DNA of 64,000 nt from UBA5109 sp964606735 (GCA_964606735.1 CAZSHI010000002.1:62001-126000), one strand, 5' to 3'. Counted from the first letter of the stretch, positions 8,121 to 15,725 are shown. Notes: generated from the sequence alone by a model not told the origin. Made by a program: numbers and translations.

Positions 8121-8621
8121 ATGAAAATCCGTCAGGTTCAGACTAAAGATTTTCCTCAGATTCTGCGAATCTATAACCAGGCTGTCCGCATCGGCGGTCT
8201 TACCGGCGACGAAGATGAGCTCTCTCTGGCTCAGCGTCAACCCTGGCTGGTACAGCATACGGGGGAACACTATACGATTTTTGTCGCCGAGCATGATGAT
8301 ACCGTTCTGGGCTATCTGGCCTTAAGCCCATACCGCTATGGGCGCTCGGCTTTTTATCATACGGCGGAAGTCTCCTACTACATTGATGAAGCATACCAAC
8401 GCCAGGGAATTGCCACTGCCTTGATGGAGCATACTCTGGCGGTCTGTGAAGGTTTGCAAATCTACACGCTGATCGCCATTTTGCTGTCGAGAAATCATGC
8501 CAGTATTGCCCTGCTGGAAAAATTTGGCTTTAACCGATGGGCTTGTATGCCCCAGATTGCCCGTTTTAAAAACGGTATTGCCGATCATTTATATTTCGGA
8601 AAACAGCTGTATGAAAATTAA
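8121..8621 (+). CDS. GNAT acetyltransferase, phosphinothricin-acetyltransferase-like
   Basis: A 166-residue GNAT with the pattern of the Pat/YwnH subgroup: MKIRQVQTKDFPQILRIYNQAV, a central AEVSYYIDEAYQRQGIATALM acetyl-CoA loop (RQGIA), LIAILLSRNHASIALLEKFGF and a closing HLYFGKQL. Such enzymes acetylate amino groups of small molecules such as phosphinothricin or methionine sulfoximine; the actual substrate here is unknown. It sits 7 bp after another GNAT and 3 bp before a small gene, so it is probably part of the same transcript that ends with tag. Confidence 0.85.
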   Translation: MKIRQVQTKDFPQILRIYNQAVRIGGLTGDEDELSLAQRQPWLVQHTGEHYTIFVAEHDDTVLGYLALSPYRYGRSAFYHTAEVSYYIDEAYQRQGIATALMEHTLAVCEGLQIYTLIAILLSRNHASIALLEKFGFNRWACMPQIARFKNGIADHLYFGKQLYEN

Positions 8622-8624
8622 CTG

Positions 8625-8810
8625 ATGGTAAAGCCCGGGAAGATTGCTGCCGAGCTGCAAAGCCCTCAAGCCTTGTCCTCACTGACCGATGAACTGGCCC
8701 GATTGCAGAATATCTGTACGATTGACTGGCTATACCAGTATTATTCACCGCAAGGTATCTGGTCCGAACCGGCCTGGCTGGACCCCGACCTGAGGGAGCT
8801 GGATTTTTAA
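8625..8810 (+). CDS. small conserved-looking protein, unknown function
   Basis: A 61-residue frame beginning 3 bp after the GNAT stop; its stop codon overlaps the tag start by one base (TAATG). The tight packing on both sides is the main evidence that it is translated. The product is helical and tryptophan/tyrosine-containing (IDWLYQYYSPQGIWSEPAWLDP), with no membrane segment or metal motif. I do not recognise the family. It may serve the neighbouring GNAT or DNA glycosylase, but nothing in the sequence proves this. Confidence 0.6.
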   Translation: MVKPGKIAAELQSPQALSSLTDELARLQNICTIDWLYQYYSPQGIWSEPAWLDPDLRELDF

Positions 8811-9346
8811 TGAGCAGCTATTGCGAAATATCGAAAGGCCATCCATTACATGGCCCTTACCACGACCAGGAATATGGTTTTCCCCTGCATGACGACCAGC
8901 TTCTGTTTGAGCGCCTGGTGCTGGAAATTAACCAGGCTGGGCTTTCCTGGCTGACCATCCTGAAAAAAAAGACGGCTTATCATCGGGCCTTTCATGGTTT
9001 TGATATTGAAAAAGTCGCTGCTTACCAGGAAAAGGACCGGCAGCGTTTACTCAATGATGCCTCCATCATTCGCAACCGTCTGAAAATAGATGCGGCGATT
9101 GCCAATGCCAATACCATCCTCTCACTGCAAAAGGAGTTTGGCTCATTTCAGTCCTGGCTCGATGCACATCACCCGCTTCCCAAGGATGAATGGGTAAAGC
9201 TGTTTAAAAAGACTTTCCGTTTTACCGGCGGTGAGATTACCAATGAGTTTTTGATGAGTACTGGGTATCTGCCAGGTGCTCACCATGACAGGTGTCCCAT
9301 TTACCAGAAAATAGCAAAACTGAAACCTGCGTGGATGCAGCCTTAG
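8810..9346 (+). CDS. tag: DNA-3-methyladenine glycosylase I
   Basis: The 178-residue product fits the Tag family, which removes 3-methyladenine from alkylated DNA in base excision repair. Visible marks are YCEISKGHPLHGPYHDQEYGFP at the N-terminus (the usual YHDxEWG motif with Tyr), LFERLVLEINQAGLSWLTILKKKTAYHRAFHGFD, SIIRNRLKIDAAIANA and the C-terminal GYLPGAHHDRCPIY, which supplies the His/Cys zinc ligands with the N-terminal Cys and His. Start overlaps the preceding small gene by 1 bp. The gene is convergent with an alkyltransferase-like gene and the two 3' ends overlap by 4 bp, which places two alkylation-repair functions side by side. Confidence 0.92.
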   Translation: MSSYCEISKGHPLHGPYHDQEYGFPLHDDQLLFERLVLEINQAGLSWLTILKKKTAYHRAFHGFDIEKVAAYQEKDRQRLLNDASIIRNRLKIDAAIANANTILSLQKEFGSFQSWLDAHHPLPKDEWVKLFKKTFRFTGGEITNEFLMSTGYLPGAHHDRCPIYQKIAKLKPAWMQP

Positions 9347-9690
9347 GCATCCAAACGAAACAGCATCTCCTCCAGAGACGGCTGCCACTGAAAGTTTTTC
9401 ATGCTCACCCGGTTTTTTAATACCACCACGCCTTCATCTATGAGCAAATCTGCCTGCCTGCGCGCGAAGTCTGAGCCTGGTTTGCCCGCCAGCTGACCAT
9501 TGGATTTCAGAACCCGGTACCAGGGCACATTTTTTCTATCGGGTATCAGGCCCATGCTGCGGCCGACCAGGCGAGCTCTGCCGGGCAAACCTGCCAGGTC
9601 TGCTATCTGTCCATAACTGGCTACTTTACCGGCAGGAATAGCCTTTACGACCGACCAGATAGCTTCGTTATTTTTATTGCTGCCTGCCAT
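9343..9690 (-). CDS. alkyltransferase-like protein (MGMT family lacking active cysteine)
   Basis: The 115-residue product is a MGMT C-terminal domain: IWSVVKAIPAGKVASYGQIADLAG, ARLVGRSMG and VPWYRVLKSNGQLA. True O6-alkylguanine alkyltransferases have PCHRV; here the cysteine is Trp57 (PWYRV), the hallmark of alkyltransferase-like (ATL) proteins such as E. coli YbaZ. ATLs bind alkylated guanine and flag it for nucleotide excision repair without transferring the alkyl group. Start placed at ATG 9690, where homology begins; an upstream GTG at 9756 would add 22 unsupported residues. Convergent with tag. Confidence 0.88.
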   Translation of the reverse strand: MAGSNKNNEAIWSVVKAIPAGKVASYGQIADLAGLPGRARLVGRSMGLIPDRKNVPWYRVLKSNGQLAGKPGSDFARRQADLLIDEGVVVLKNRVSMKNFQWQPSLEEMLFRLDA

Positions 9691-9786
9691 AGGTGCTGCC
9701 TGTTTATATCCCGTGCCGCATCTTCGCAGATAGGCAGAAACCAAAAATACGGACACCTTGATAAAACTGCTCGCGCAGGTTGGCGA

Positions 9787-10272
9787 CTAGATTTCTTCGT
9801 CATGATCGGCCCAGATAAAGCCAATTGGGTTGGGTGCCGCTTCTTCTGAATTTTCATCTTCAGTGTCCAGTTCAACCGCATAGCACACCAGCTGGACGGT
9901 GTCCTGGTGGGCCAGCATGGAGCAGGGGATATCAGCCCCCATCGTGCCCTCTATACGGATGCCGTCGAAGCTCACCTGTGCCAGAGAGCGTACCTGAACC
10001 TGCACACCGCCATGCAGGATGGCGACGATGGCAGGTCGATAGTTAGGCGGCAATTGCTTACTCCATTCTCGTGCTTCGGCAGCCATCGCCTGCAGTAAAA
10101 CCCCTGCACTGCGGTATTCATTTTGATCTTCATTTGAACAGGCCTGTGGTTGTGGCTGACGAAAAGCACCGGGCAATTGCGGTGGCCTGAAGCCCGGCAC
10201 TGAACTCATGCGCTTTGGCAAAATCAGCTGCGATTGAAAATCAGAGAAGTGCTGTTGATTGTTTCCAGACAT
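9787..10272 (-). CDS. hypothetical protein downstream of the FHA gene
   Basis: A 161-residue soluble protein without signal peptide or membrane helix. It has a proline/glutamine-rich N-terminus (about 1-45), a mixed alpha/beta centre (LLQAMAAEAREWSKQLPPNYRPAIVAILHGGVQVQVRSLAQVSFDGIRIEG) and a strongly acidic C-terminus. I do not recognise the family. It starts 9 bp after the FHA-domain gene stop, so it is the third gene of the protease-FHA operon. A cytoplasmic partner of the FHA protein is possible but only inferred from position. Confidence 0.7.
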   Translation of the reverse strand: MSGNNQQHFSDFQSQLILPKRMSSVPGFRPPQLPGAFRQPQPQACSNEDQNEYRSAGVLLQAMAAEAREWSKQLPPNYRPAIVAILHGGVQVQVRSLAQVSFDGIRIEGTMGADIPCSMLAHQDTVQLVCYAVELDTEDENSEEAAPNPIGFIWADHDEEI

Positions 10273-10281
10273 CGTTGAAGA

Positions 10282-11271
10282 TCAACTGTCTTTGTTGAGC
10301 TCTGCTGCAAGCCCTTCGCGTAAATCGTCCCGGACCTTGCCGATAAATACTGGAATGGATTGCTCACTCGACATCAGCCGCACATCAAATCGTTGCACAA
10401 TATTGTGCATGTCCGGCTGGGTACGAAAATCAGGCTGCTCTACAACATTTTGTATATTCTGTATGGCCAGGGCAGCCCAGACCACGCCAATACCAACAAA
10501 GGCCGCGCGTTTGACTGAAATCATGCTGGCCGCTCGTAATTGCCAGGCCAGTAGCCAGGCAAAAAAGATACCACTGAAAGCAACTGTCAGCACGTTGGCC
10601 ACCTGGTCGCTGGTGAAAAAATAACTGATATTGCTGCGATATTCGGCAAGGGTGATGAATACAAGAAAGCCGATACTGGCAATACTTAGCTGCAGCGGGA
10701 AACGCCAGCTGTGGTGAAAAATTCTGGATACGATGCTCATGATGCCGGCCAGCAAGACCGGATAGCCGAAAAAATCCACCTGCTGGTAATTTCGCAGCTG
10801 ATTGATCAGAATTTCATTCCAGTCCTGTACGATGGAGGCCTGGTTATAGGCAAAATAATAATTCACCAGCAAGTAGACAAGGATCAGCCCCAGCGCAATA
10901 GTCAGCCTGGAGCACCATTCAGAAATCTGGTGTGATCTGGCAATGATCAAGGTCGGCTCAACCGGTGAATGAGCAGCATGAGTCTCAAGATGCGTCCTGC
11001 CGATATTAATGGTGGCTGGCACCTTCAGTTCATGTTCATGATCCTGCAGTTTTTCCTTGCCGATCCAGGTGCCGTTTTCTTCCGAGAGGGTTTTTATCCA
11101 GTAGCGCTCATCATCCGCATGAATTTCAAGGTGATGAGGCGATACGGTTTCATCGGCAATAATCAGGTCATTGTCATAGGCGCGCCCGATACGGTAGGGG
11201 AAGCTGTCTGCCCGTTGAAAAACTGGCTGCGAGCGGCCACCGCGGGATACCCGGATTATGAGGGGTTCCAT
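10282..11271 (-). CDS. FHA-domain polytopic membrane protein
   Basis: Residues 1-105 form a forkhead-associated phosphothreonine-binding domain: YRIGRAYDNDLIIAD (Gly29-Arg30), SPHHLEIH (Ser44, His47) and ENGTWIG (Asn66-Gly67), all the residues that normally contact phosphothreonine. Residues about 120-275 hold five predicted transmembrane helices, followed by a C-terminal tail that would be periplasmic if the FHA domain is cytoplasmic. It overlaps the upstream protease gene by 16 bp and is clearly in the same operon. FHA domains read Ser/Thr kinase signals, yet no kinase is present in the window. A role in recruiting a phosphorylated partner to the inner membrane is an inference. Confidence 0.9.
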   Translation of the reverse strand: MEPLIIRVSRGGRSQPVFQRADSFPYRIGRAYDNDLIIADETVSPHHLEIHADDERYWIKTLSEENGTWIGKEKLQDHEHELKVPATINIGRTHLETHAAHSPVEPTLIIARSHQISEWCSRLTIALGLILVYLLVNYYFAYNQASIVQDWNEILINQLRNYQQVDFFGYPVLLAGIMSIVSRIFHHSWRFPLQLSIASIGFLVFITLAEYRSNISYFFTSDQVANVLTVAFSGIFFAWLLAWQLRAASMISVKRAAFVGIGVVWAALAIQNIQNVVEQPDFRTQPDMHNIVQRFDVRLMSSEQSIPVFIGKVRDDLREGLAAELNKDS

Positions 11272-12527
11272 TGCAGCGCTCCTAAAAATTTCTCAAGCAG
11301 TGCGAGCCCGTTATCCAGGGTCACCGTGGAAAAGTCCATAGTAAAAATAAGCCCCTCCGTTTCATGGCCTACCAGCGTTAACAGAACCATAAAGTCTGTT
11401 AACTCCGGATAGTCCTTGTAAGGGCGTGCACAAATATTGACTTTGAAATCCTGCTCCGTCAGTTCGATGAACCGAGTGGAACAGGAGAAGTTACCGACAT
11501 CTTCCTCCTCCGGTCGGGAAGGAAAACGGGTGCGATTGCTTCTGGCATAAATCTGGTAGAACTCTGTACTGGTCAACTGTTCTGAATCCAGCCAATAAAA
11601 CTCGTAAGAAAAAGCGCCGGCCCGTAATTGCTCCGACAGAAAGATATTGTCCTGCCCCCGACAAACGGCTGCATTAACGGTGTAGCGATTGCTGCCTTCT
11701 TCAAACTGATTATCACTCCAGCAGTCGAGGCGATTAAAAATGCGCCCTGGCACCGATAATTTACCCAGCATAATATTCGACCACTCACTGCCAATAATCT
11801 GATCAACCAGCCACTGCTGATTTTCAAGCAACTGATTATTGATGCTGTTTTCAAGGTCCCGTTCGGGCTGAAAGTTGACCATACTCGCTTCAGAGAGCAG
11901 GGCATCAAGATAGCTTGCCGGTACCAGATAGGATACAGCTTCGCCGCTGGTGGCCACATTAACGCCCACGACATTGCCCTCACGGTCCAGCGTCGGGCCC
12001 CCGCTCATGCCGGGATTGATATTGCCGGTAAAATGTATCTTGTCATACAGAGAGGTCTCCAGCAGGCCATTCGCCGTACCGGCTACAATGGCGAGCTCGA
12101 GTGCCAACGGGTGACCCAGTGAAAACAGGGAGGTTCCATTATCCGGCAGGCTGGTAGTCTGCATGGGGATGCCCATGGGCTCTTCGGCTTTCAGCAGTGC
12201 CAGATCATGCACCACATTGACCGCCAGTACCGTCAATGGTCCTCGTCGTCCGTCAACACTTTCCCATTCCAGGCGGTAGCGATCCGGCTCATTTACCACG
12301 CCGGAGATTACGTGGTAGTTCGAGGCCAGGATGTCATTCCGGCCAATAACGAACCCGGTGCCGACCGAGGCCTTGTTTTCAATGCCCGGGGTGACCACTT
12401 CGACCCGGTAAACAGAGGATTCAAAGCGGGAATAAAGCTGCTGGGCAATATCCTGGGCAGAGGCGAGTTCTGATAAGCCCGGCAGCATAAACAGCAGTAT
12501 GAACAGGTAAAGTGTTTTACTCGGCAT
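11256..12527 (-). CDS. periplasmic trypsin-like serine protease
   Basis: Start at ATG 12527, preceded by GGGAGATCC. The product has a signal peptide (LYLFILLFMLPGLSELASAQ) and then a chymotrypsin-fold protease of the trypsin-like peptidase/DegP type. The catalytic triad is visible: His72 in ILASNYHVISG, Asp108 in VVHDLALLKAE and Ser175 in INPGMSGGPTLD. No PDZ domain follows; the C-terminal 220 residues are a domain I do not recognise, with cysteines that could form disulfides. It is the first gene of a minus-strand operon with the FHA protein (16-bp overlap). Periplasmic location and intact triad suggest active proteolysis; the substrate is unknown. Confidence 0.9.
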   Translation of the reverse strand: MPSKTLYLFILLFMLPGLSELASAQDIAQQLYSRFESSVYRVEVVTPGIENKASVGTGFVIGRNDILASNYHVISGVVNEPDRYRLEWESVDGRRGPLTVLAVNVVHDLALLKAEEPMGIPMQTTSLPDNGTSLFSLGHPLALELAIVAGTANGLLETSLYDKIHFTGNINPGMSGGPTLDREGNVVGVNVATSGEAVSYLVPASYLDALLSEASMVNFQPERDLENSINNQLLENQQWLVDQIIGSEWSNIMLGKLSVPGRIFNRLDCWSDNQFEEGSNRYTVNAAVCRGQDNIFLSEQLRAGAFSYEFYWLDSEQLTSTEFYQIYARSNRTRFPSRPEEEDVGNFSCSTRFIELTEQDFKVNICARPYKDYPELTDFMVLLTLVGHETEGLIFTMDFSTVTLDNGLALLEKFLGALQWNPS

Positions 12528-12659
12528 ATAAGGATCTCCCGGCAACAAGAATCAGAGAATAAACATCCCCCTGCTATTAGTCCAGCGCCCATACATGCTT
12601 CCCTCGTTGCTGCAATTTTGAGATAGTTGCACATCCACTACTGATGAAAGGGTCTGATC

Positions 12660-13862
12660 ATGTCTCTCACCTTGCCGCTTCGCTGCCTTTTTTTGATCTT
12701 CCTGGGCTCACTGAGCAGCTGTCTAGCTGCTGCTGATAGTGCACCAGACCCCTTTGCCAATCCGCCCCGACCAGCTTTTGCTGGGCAGACGGATGCTCCC
12801 AGAGCCAGCACCAGCAACATTCAGATGGACGTCATTCTGGCAGACCTGGGACCGGGTCGACCACGCGCAATTGATGCCCTGCCGGATGGCAGTCTGTTGG
12901 TCGCTGAAAGCTCCGGTCGGGTCCGGATTCTGCAGGCAGACGGTTCCGTTTCCGCGCCTTTGACCGGCCTGCCGCCATTTCGCTCTGGCGGCGGCCGTAT
13001 TCTCATGGATATCGAGCTTGATGCTGATTTTGGCGCCACCCGCCGGGTATTTTTTGGTTATGAAGCTGAGGGTGAAGACGGCCCATTGGAACAGGTGGCC
13101 AGCGCCAGACTCTCGGCCGACATGAGCCGCTTTGAAAACCTGCAAATTCTGGGTAACCTGCCCAGCCGACGACTGACATCAACACCGGACGGCAAGCTTT
13201 TCATCACCACCATCGGTTATATGGAGATGCGCCCCGAAGTTCAGGACCTGACCAGCTTGCGCGGCAAGGTCCTGCGCATCAATGCTGATGGATCCATTCC
13301 TGCGAATAACCCCTATGTCGGCCTCACCAATGTGCGTCCTGAAATTTATGCTATCGGGCATCGCGATGCTGATGGTGCCATGTTACACCCGCAGACAGGT
13401 GAACTATGGACGGTTGAACATGGCCCCATGGGTGGCGATGAACTGAATGTGGTCAGAGCGGGCCAGAACAGTGGCTGGCCCTACATCAGCTATGGCAAGG
13501 AATATGATGGCTCGGAGATCGGCCCCACACAGTGGCCTGGGGTGGCACAGCCCCTGTATTACTGGTTTCCCTCGCTGGCCCCATCCGGCCTGATCATGGT
13601 TGAGAATGAGCGTTTTCCTGGCTGGCAGGGCAGCGTTCTGATTGGCTCACTGAGTCCGCCACAGGGTCGCTTCCTGATACGCCTGCTTATGGATGGAGAA
13701 CGCGTGATCGGTGAGGAACACTTGCTGGTGGATTATGATCGCCGCATTCGAGATATTACTGAAGCTCCTGACGGCACGATCTATCTGCTGACTGACTCTG
13801 AAAATGATGCTGAGGGTGGCCGGGTCTTCCCCGGAGAAGTCATCCGCCTAATGCCGCGTTAA
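12660..13862 (+). CDS. PQQ-dependent sugar dehydrogenase family protein (secreted)
   Basis: The 400-residue product has a signal peptide (LFLIFLGSLSSCLAAAD) and a six-bladed beta-propeller of the soluble aldose/glucose-sorbosone dehydrogenase family: RAIDALPDGSLLVAESSGRVRIL, GRILMDIELDADFGATRRVFF, AIGHRDADGAMLHPQTGELWTVEHGPMGGDELN and the closing RIRDITEAPDGTIYLLTD. The HRDADG and EHGPMGGDELN segments correspond to cofactor and calcium binding loops of the PQQ enzymes. It oxidises sugars or related alcohols in the periplasm if PQQ is available; no PQQ biosynthesis genes lie in the window. Divergent from the protease gene across 132 bp; its 3' end overlaps the P450 remnant by 4 bp. Confidence 0.87.
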   Translation: MSLTLPLRCLFLIFLGSLSSCLAAADSAPDPFANPPRPAFAGQTDAPRASTSNIQMDVILADLGPGRPRAIDALPDGSLLVAESSGRVRILQADGSVSAPLTGLPPFRSGGGRILMDIELDADFGATRRVFFGYEAEGEDGPLEQVASARLSADMSRFENLQILGNLPSRRLTSTPDGKLFITTIGYMEMRPEVQDLTSLRGKVLRINADGSIPANNPYVGLTNVRPEIYAIGHRDADGAMLHPQTGELWTVEHGPMGGDELNVVRAGQNSGWPYISYGKEYDGSEIGPTQWPGVAQPLYYWFPSLAPSGLIMVENERFPGWQGSVLIGSLSPPQGRFLIRLLMDGERVIGEEHLLVDYDRRIRDITEAPDGTIYLLTDSENDAEGGRVFPGEVIRLMPR

Positions 13863-14566
13863 AAACGCTCAACACTGAGCGGCAGGGATTCAAGCCAGCG
13901 GTGTGCCCGGCGTCGACGCCAGTGCAATTGTTTCTGACGCAGGCTGATTTCCGAGAAATGAGCCAAGAGCACACGCAAGGCAGCCTGCATTTCCAGACGC
14001 ACCAGATGGGCACCGACACAGCTGTGTGAACTCCTGCCAAAGCTCAATGACTCATTCAAGTTATCACGCTGCAGGTCAAAGACCTCTGGCTCGGCAAAGA
14101 CGGCTTCATCGTGATTCGCTGAACCCAACAGCAGGAATATCGCCTGATACTGCTTGATCTGCTGCCCCTGCCACTGCATGTCTTCAGTGGCAATCCGGCT
14201 GATAAACTGTCCGGGAGACTCCAGTCGCAGCCCTTCATCAACGGCTTGCGGGATCAGCTCTGGCTTATGATAAAGCTGCGCCAGCTGCTGTGGGTTTTGC
14301 AGCAGCACTGCCAGCAAGTTGGCAAGACCGCTATCTACATTGCCAATACCGTCTGCAAATAGAAGCATGCAATTATCAACCAGTTCACTGTCACTAAAAA
14401 CAGCGCCTTCCTCTCGTTTATCCAGCAGGCGGCTGATCAAATCATTTCGCCTTTGCCTCTTTCTGTGTTCCAGGACGTTTGCAACATATAGGCGGAAGGC
14501 CTGCAATGCCTGGTCCGTCTGCTGGCGAACTTCGGCAGAGGGCATGGGTGCAAAAAGATAGAGGTT
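13859..14566 (-). pseudogene. cytochrome P450, C-terminal part only
   Basis: This frame encodes the C-terminal two thirds of a bacterial cytochrome P450: FRLYVANVLEHRKRQRRNDLISRLL, the I-helix region (CMLLFADGIGNVDSG), the K-helix ExxR (EGLRL) and the heme loop FGRSSHSCVGAHL with the thiolate cysteine. A complete P450 has about 400 residues; about 170 N-terminal residues are absent. The homologous frame runs upstream through NLYLFAPMPSAEV to about 14566, where it meets, in a different frame, an AMP-ligase fragment. An ATG at 14545 could start a 228-residue protein, but without the substrate-recognition N-terminus it would not be functional. Truncation could be true decay or an assembly join. 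Confidence 0.75.
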
Positions 14567-14769
14567 GCCAGCATGACCGCTTCGTCATCTGACCTGACAG
14601 GAATCGCCCGCTGAGCCTGCCTGGCCTCAGCGATATTCGTAAAACACAGGCCTTCATGGCTCCAGCCTTCTATCTGAATATGGGCAATACCCTGAGCCTT
14701 TGCCGCATTGGCCGCAGCACCGGGCAGGCCGGCATGTGTCAGCAGCATCGTGACTCCGGTCGCTTTTAA

Positions 14770-14824
14770 AAAGTAGGCAAATTCATGTTCGGTGAAATCA
14801 GGATTCAGCGGCACAAAACTGGCA
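14770..14824. repeat. 55-bp contig-end duplicate, left copy
   Basis: These 55 bases are identical to 14925-14979. The two copies directly flank a run of exactly 100 N. An exact overlap of 55 bp is what a k=55 de Bruijn assembler leaves between adjacent contigs. Collapsing the two copies restores one continuous ligase reading frame on the minus strand, so the repeat is not biological. Confidence 0.9.
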
Positions 14825-14924
14825 NNNNNNNNNNNNNNNNNNNNNNNNNNNNNNNNNNNNNNNNNNNNNNNNNNNNNNNNNNNNNNNNNNNNNNNNNNNN
14901 NNNNNNNNNNNNNNNNNNNNNNNN
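14825..14924. other. assembly gap of exactly 100 N, probably spurious
   Basis: A fixed-length filler, as inserted by scaffolders when gap size is unknown. Because the flanking 55 bp are identical, the real distance is most likely minus 55 bp (overlap). Removing bases 14825-14979 keeps the frame of the ligase fragment (starts 15257 and 14814 differ by 288 after removal). Confidence 0.9.
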
Positions 14925-14979
14925 AAAGTAGGCAAATTCATGTTCGGTGAAATCAGGATTCAGCGGCACAAAACTGGCA
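14925..14979. repeat. 55-bp contig-end duplicate, right copy
   Basis: Identical to 14770-14824; see that entry. Both copies encode the same minus-strand ligase segment PLNPDFTEHEFAYF, which could only occur once in a real protein. Confidence 0.9.
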
Positions 14980-15306
14980 AAACGGCTGATCGCCAGAAAA
15001 CTCAGTAATATTTCCAGCCCCTGAGGCAGCACGACTGCCACCCGCTGAGCAGGTTTTACCCCTCTGTCCTGAAGGGCTTCTGCCGTGCATTGTGTGATGT
15101 GATCGAGTTGTGAATAGCTGAGGCTTCTACCCGAGGTATCGGCAATAGCGCATTTGTCGCCCAGAACTTCAGCCTGGCACTGTAAGAGCTCCACCAGTGT
15201 ATTCGGCTGCTTCGATACCGCATCAGCATATTGTGTTTTTGGCATGATTCCTGACATTTTTCAGCTGTGCTCCAAAGAATATCAAAAAGCCAACATCAGG
15301 CCATAA

Positions 15307-15353
15307 TATTAAGGCCCTGAAACCCCCAGCATGGCCTGAATACGGCCTTAATA
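15307..15353. repeat. 10-bp inverted repeat upstream of the ExbB/vWA operon
   Basis: TATTAAGGCC at 15307-15316 and GGCCTTAATA at 15344-15353 are perfect inverted copies separated by 27 bp. Between and beside them lie further GGCC-containing near-repeats (GGCCTGAATACGG and GGCCTTAATACGG, 15333-15356), so the stretch is rich in related half-sites. It is located in the 207-bp region between the ligase fragment (minus) and the operon (plus). It could be an operator for a dimeric regulator; no regulator is known. Confidence 0.5.
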
Positions 15354-15369
15354 CGGAGTGCTCAGGGAC

Positions 15370-15396
15370 TTGAAAGAGAGGCAGTTTGCGTATAAA
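15370..15396 (+). promoter_or_regulatory. candidate promoter for the ExbB/vWA operon
   Basis: TTGAAA (15370-15375) and TATAAA (15391-15396) are close to the sigma70 -35 and -10 hexamers, but the spacer of 15 bp is short. It lies 57 bp upstream of the first gene and just downstream of the inverted repeat. Weak prediction. Confidence 0.35.
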
Positions 15397-15452
15397 TACG
15401 ATACTATCGAGGCTGGTCAAAAAATGGTTTAACCCAAATTCCGGCGACTATC

Positions 15453-15716
15453 ATGAAGACATTGACAGCTTTTTTTCTGACTCTGTCACTGCTAAGCCTG
15501 CTCTGGGCCTCAGGGCTTGTTGCGCAGGAGGAAAGTGCTGCAGCCAGCTCCTCGACTGAACAGGAGGAAGAAACCACTGCTGTGGCCCCACCGCCGGAAA
15601 GCGCCACTACAACGGCCGAGGAAGACAGCGCCCCGCCTGTTGCCAGTAATGAAGATTTCAATCCCAGTGTGCAGATATCTGAAGACCTGTCTGTCTCTTT
15701 TCCTGTCGATATCTAA
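15453..15716 (+). CDS. small acidic exported protein
   Basis: An 87-residue protein with a clear signal peptide (FFLTLSLLSLLWASGLVAQ, cleavage after about residue 24) and a short mature part made of low-complexity Ser/Ala/Thr/Glu/Pro (EESAAASSSTEQEEETTAVA and similar), ending in a more ordered NPSVQISEDLSVSFPVDI. It is the first gene of the operon, 9 bp before the proton-channel gene. I do not recognise a family; it would be a flexible periplasmic peptide or linker. The coding call rests on the signal peptide, and on tight spacing. Confidence 0.75.
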   Translation: MKTLTAFFLTLSLLSLLWASGLVAQEESAAASSSTEQEEETTAVAPPPESATTTAEEDSAPPVASNEDFNPSVQISEDLSVSFPVDI

Positions 15717-15725
15717 GGAAGCCCT

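Larger units (their letters stand above)
14560..15245 (-). pseudogene. AMP-forming acyl-CoA/acyl ligase, N-terminal fragment
   Basis: From ATG 15245 (AGGAA 7 bp upstream) the frame encodes the start of an AMP-binding ligase: TLVELLQCQAEVLGDKCAIAD, LSYSQLDHITQCTAEALQDRGVK, VAVVLPQGLEILLSFLAIS, FASFVPLNPDFTEHEFAYF, and after the N run LKATGVTMLLTHAGLPGAAAN and DDEAVMLATS. The reading frame is continuous once the 100 N and one 55-bp copy are removed. Homology stops at LATS, immediately before the expected TSGTTGxPK phosphate-binding loop, and the frame runs into P450 sequence and a stop at 14437. All catalytic parts are lost. Such ligases activate fatty or aromatic acids and often pair with P450s in secondary metabolism. 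Confidence 0.75.

Noticed and set aside
14770..14979. Genuine 55-bp direct repeat such as an insertion target duplication
   Set aside because: The copies abut a run of exactly 100 N, and merging restores a continuous reading frame, which fits an assembly artefact and not transposition.
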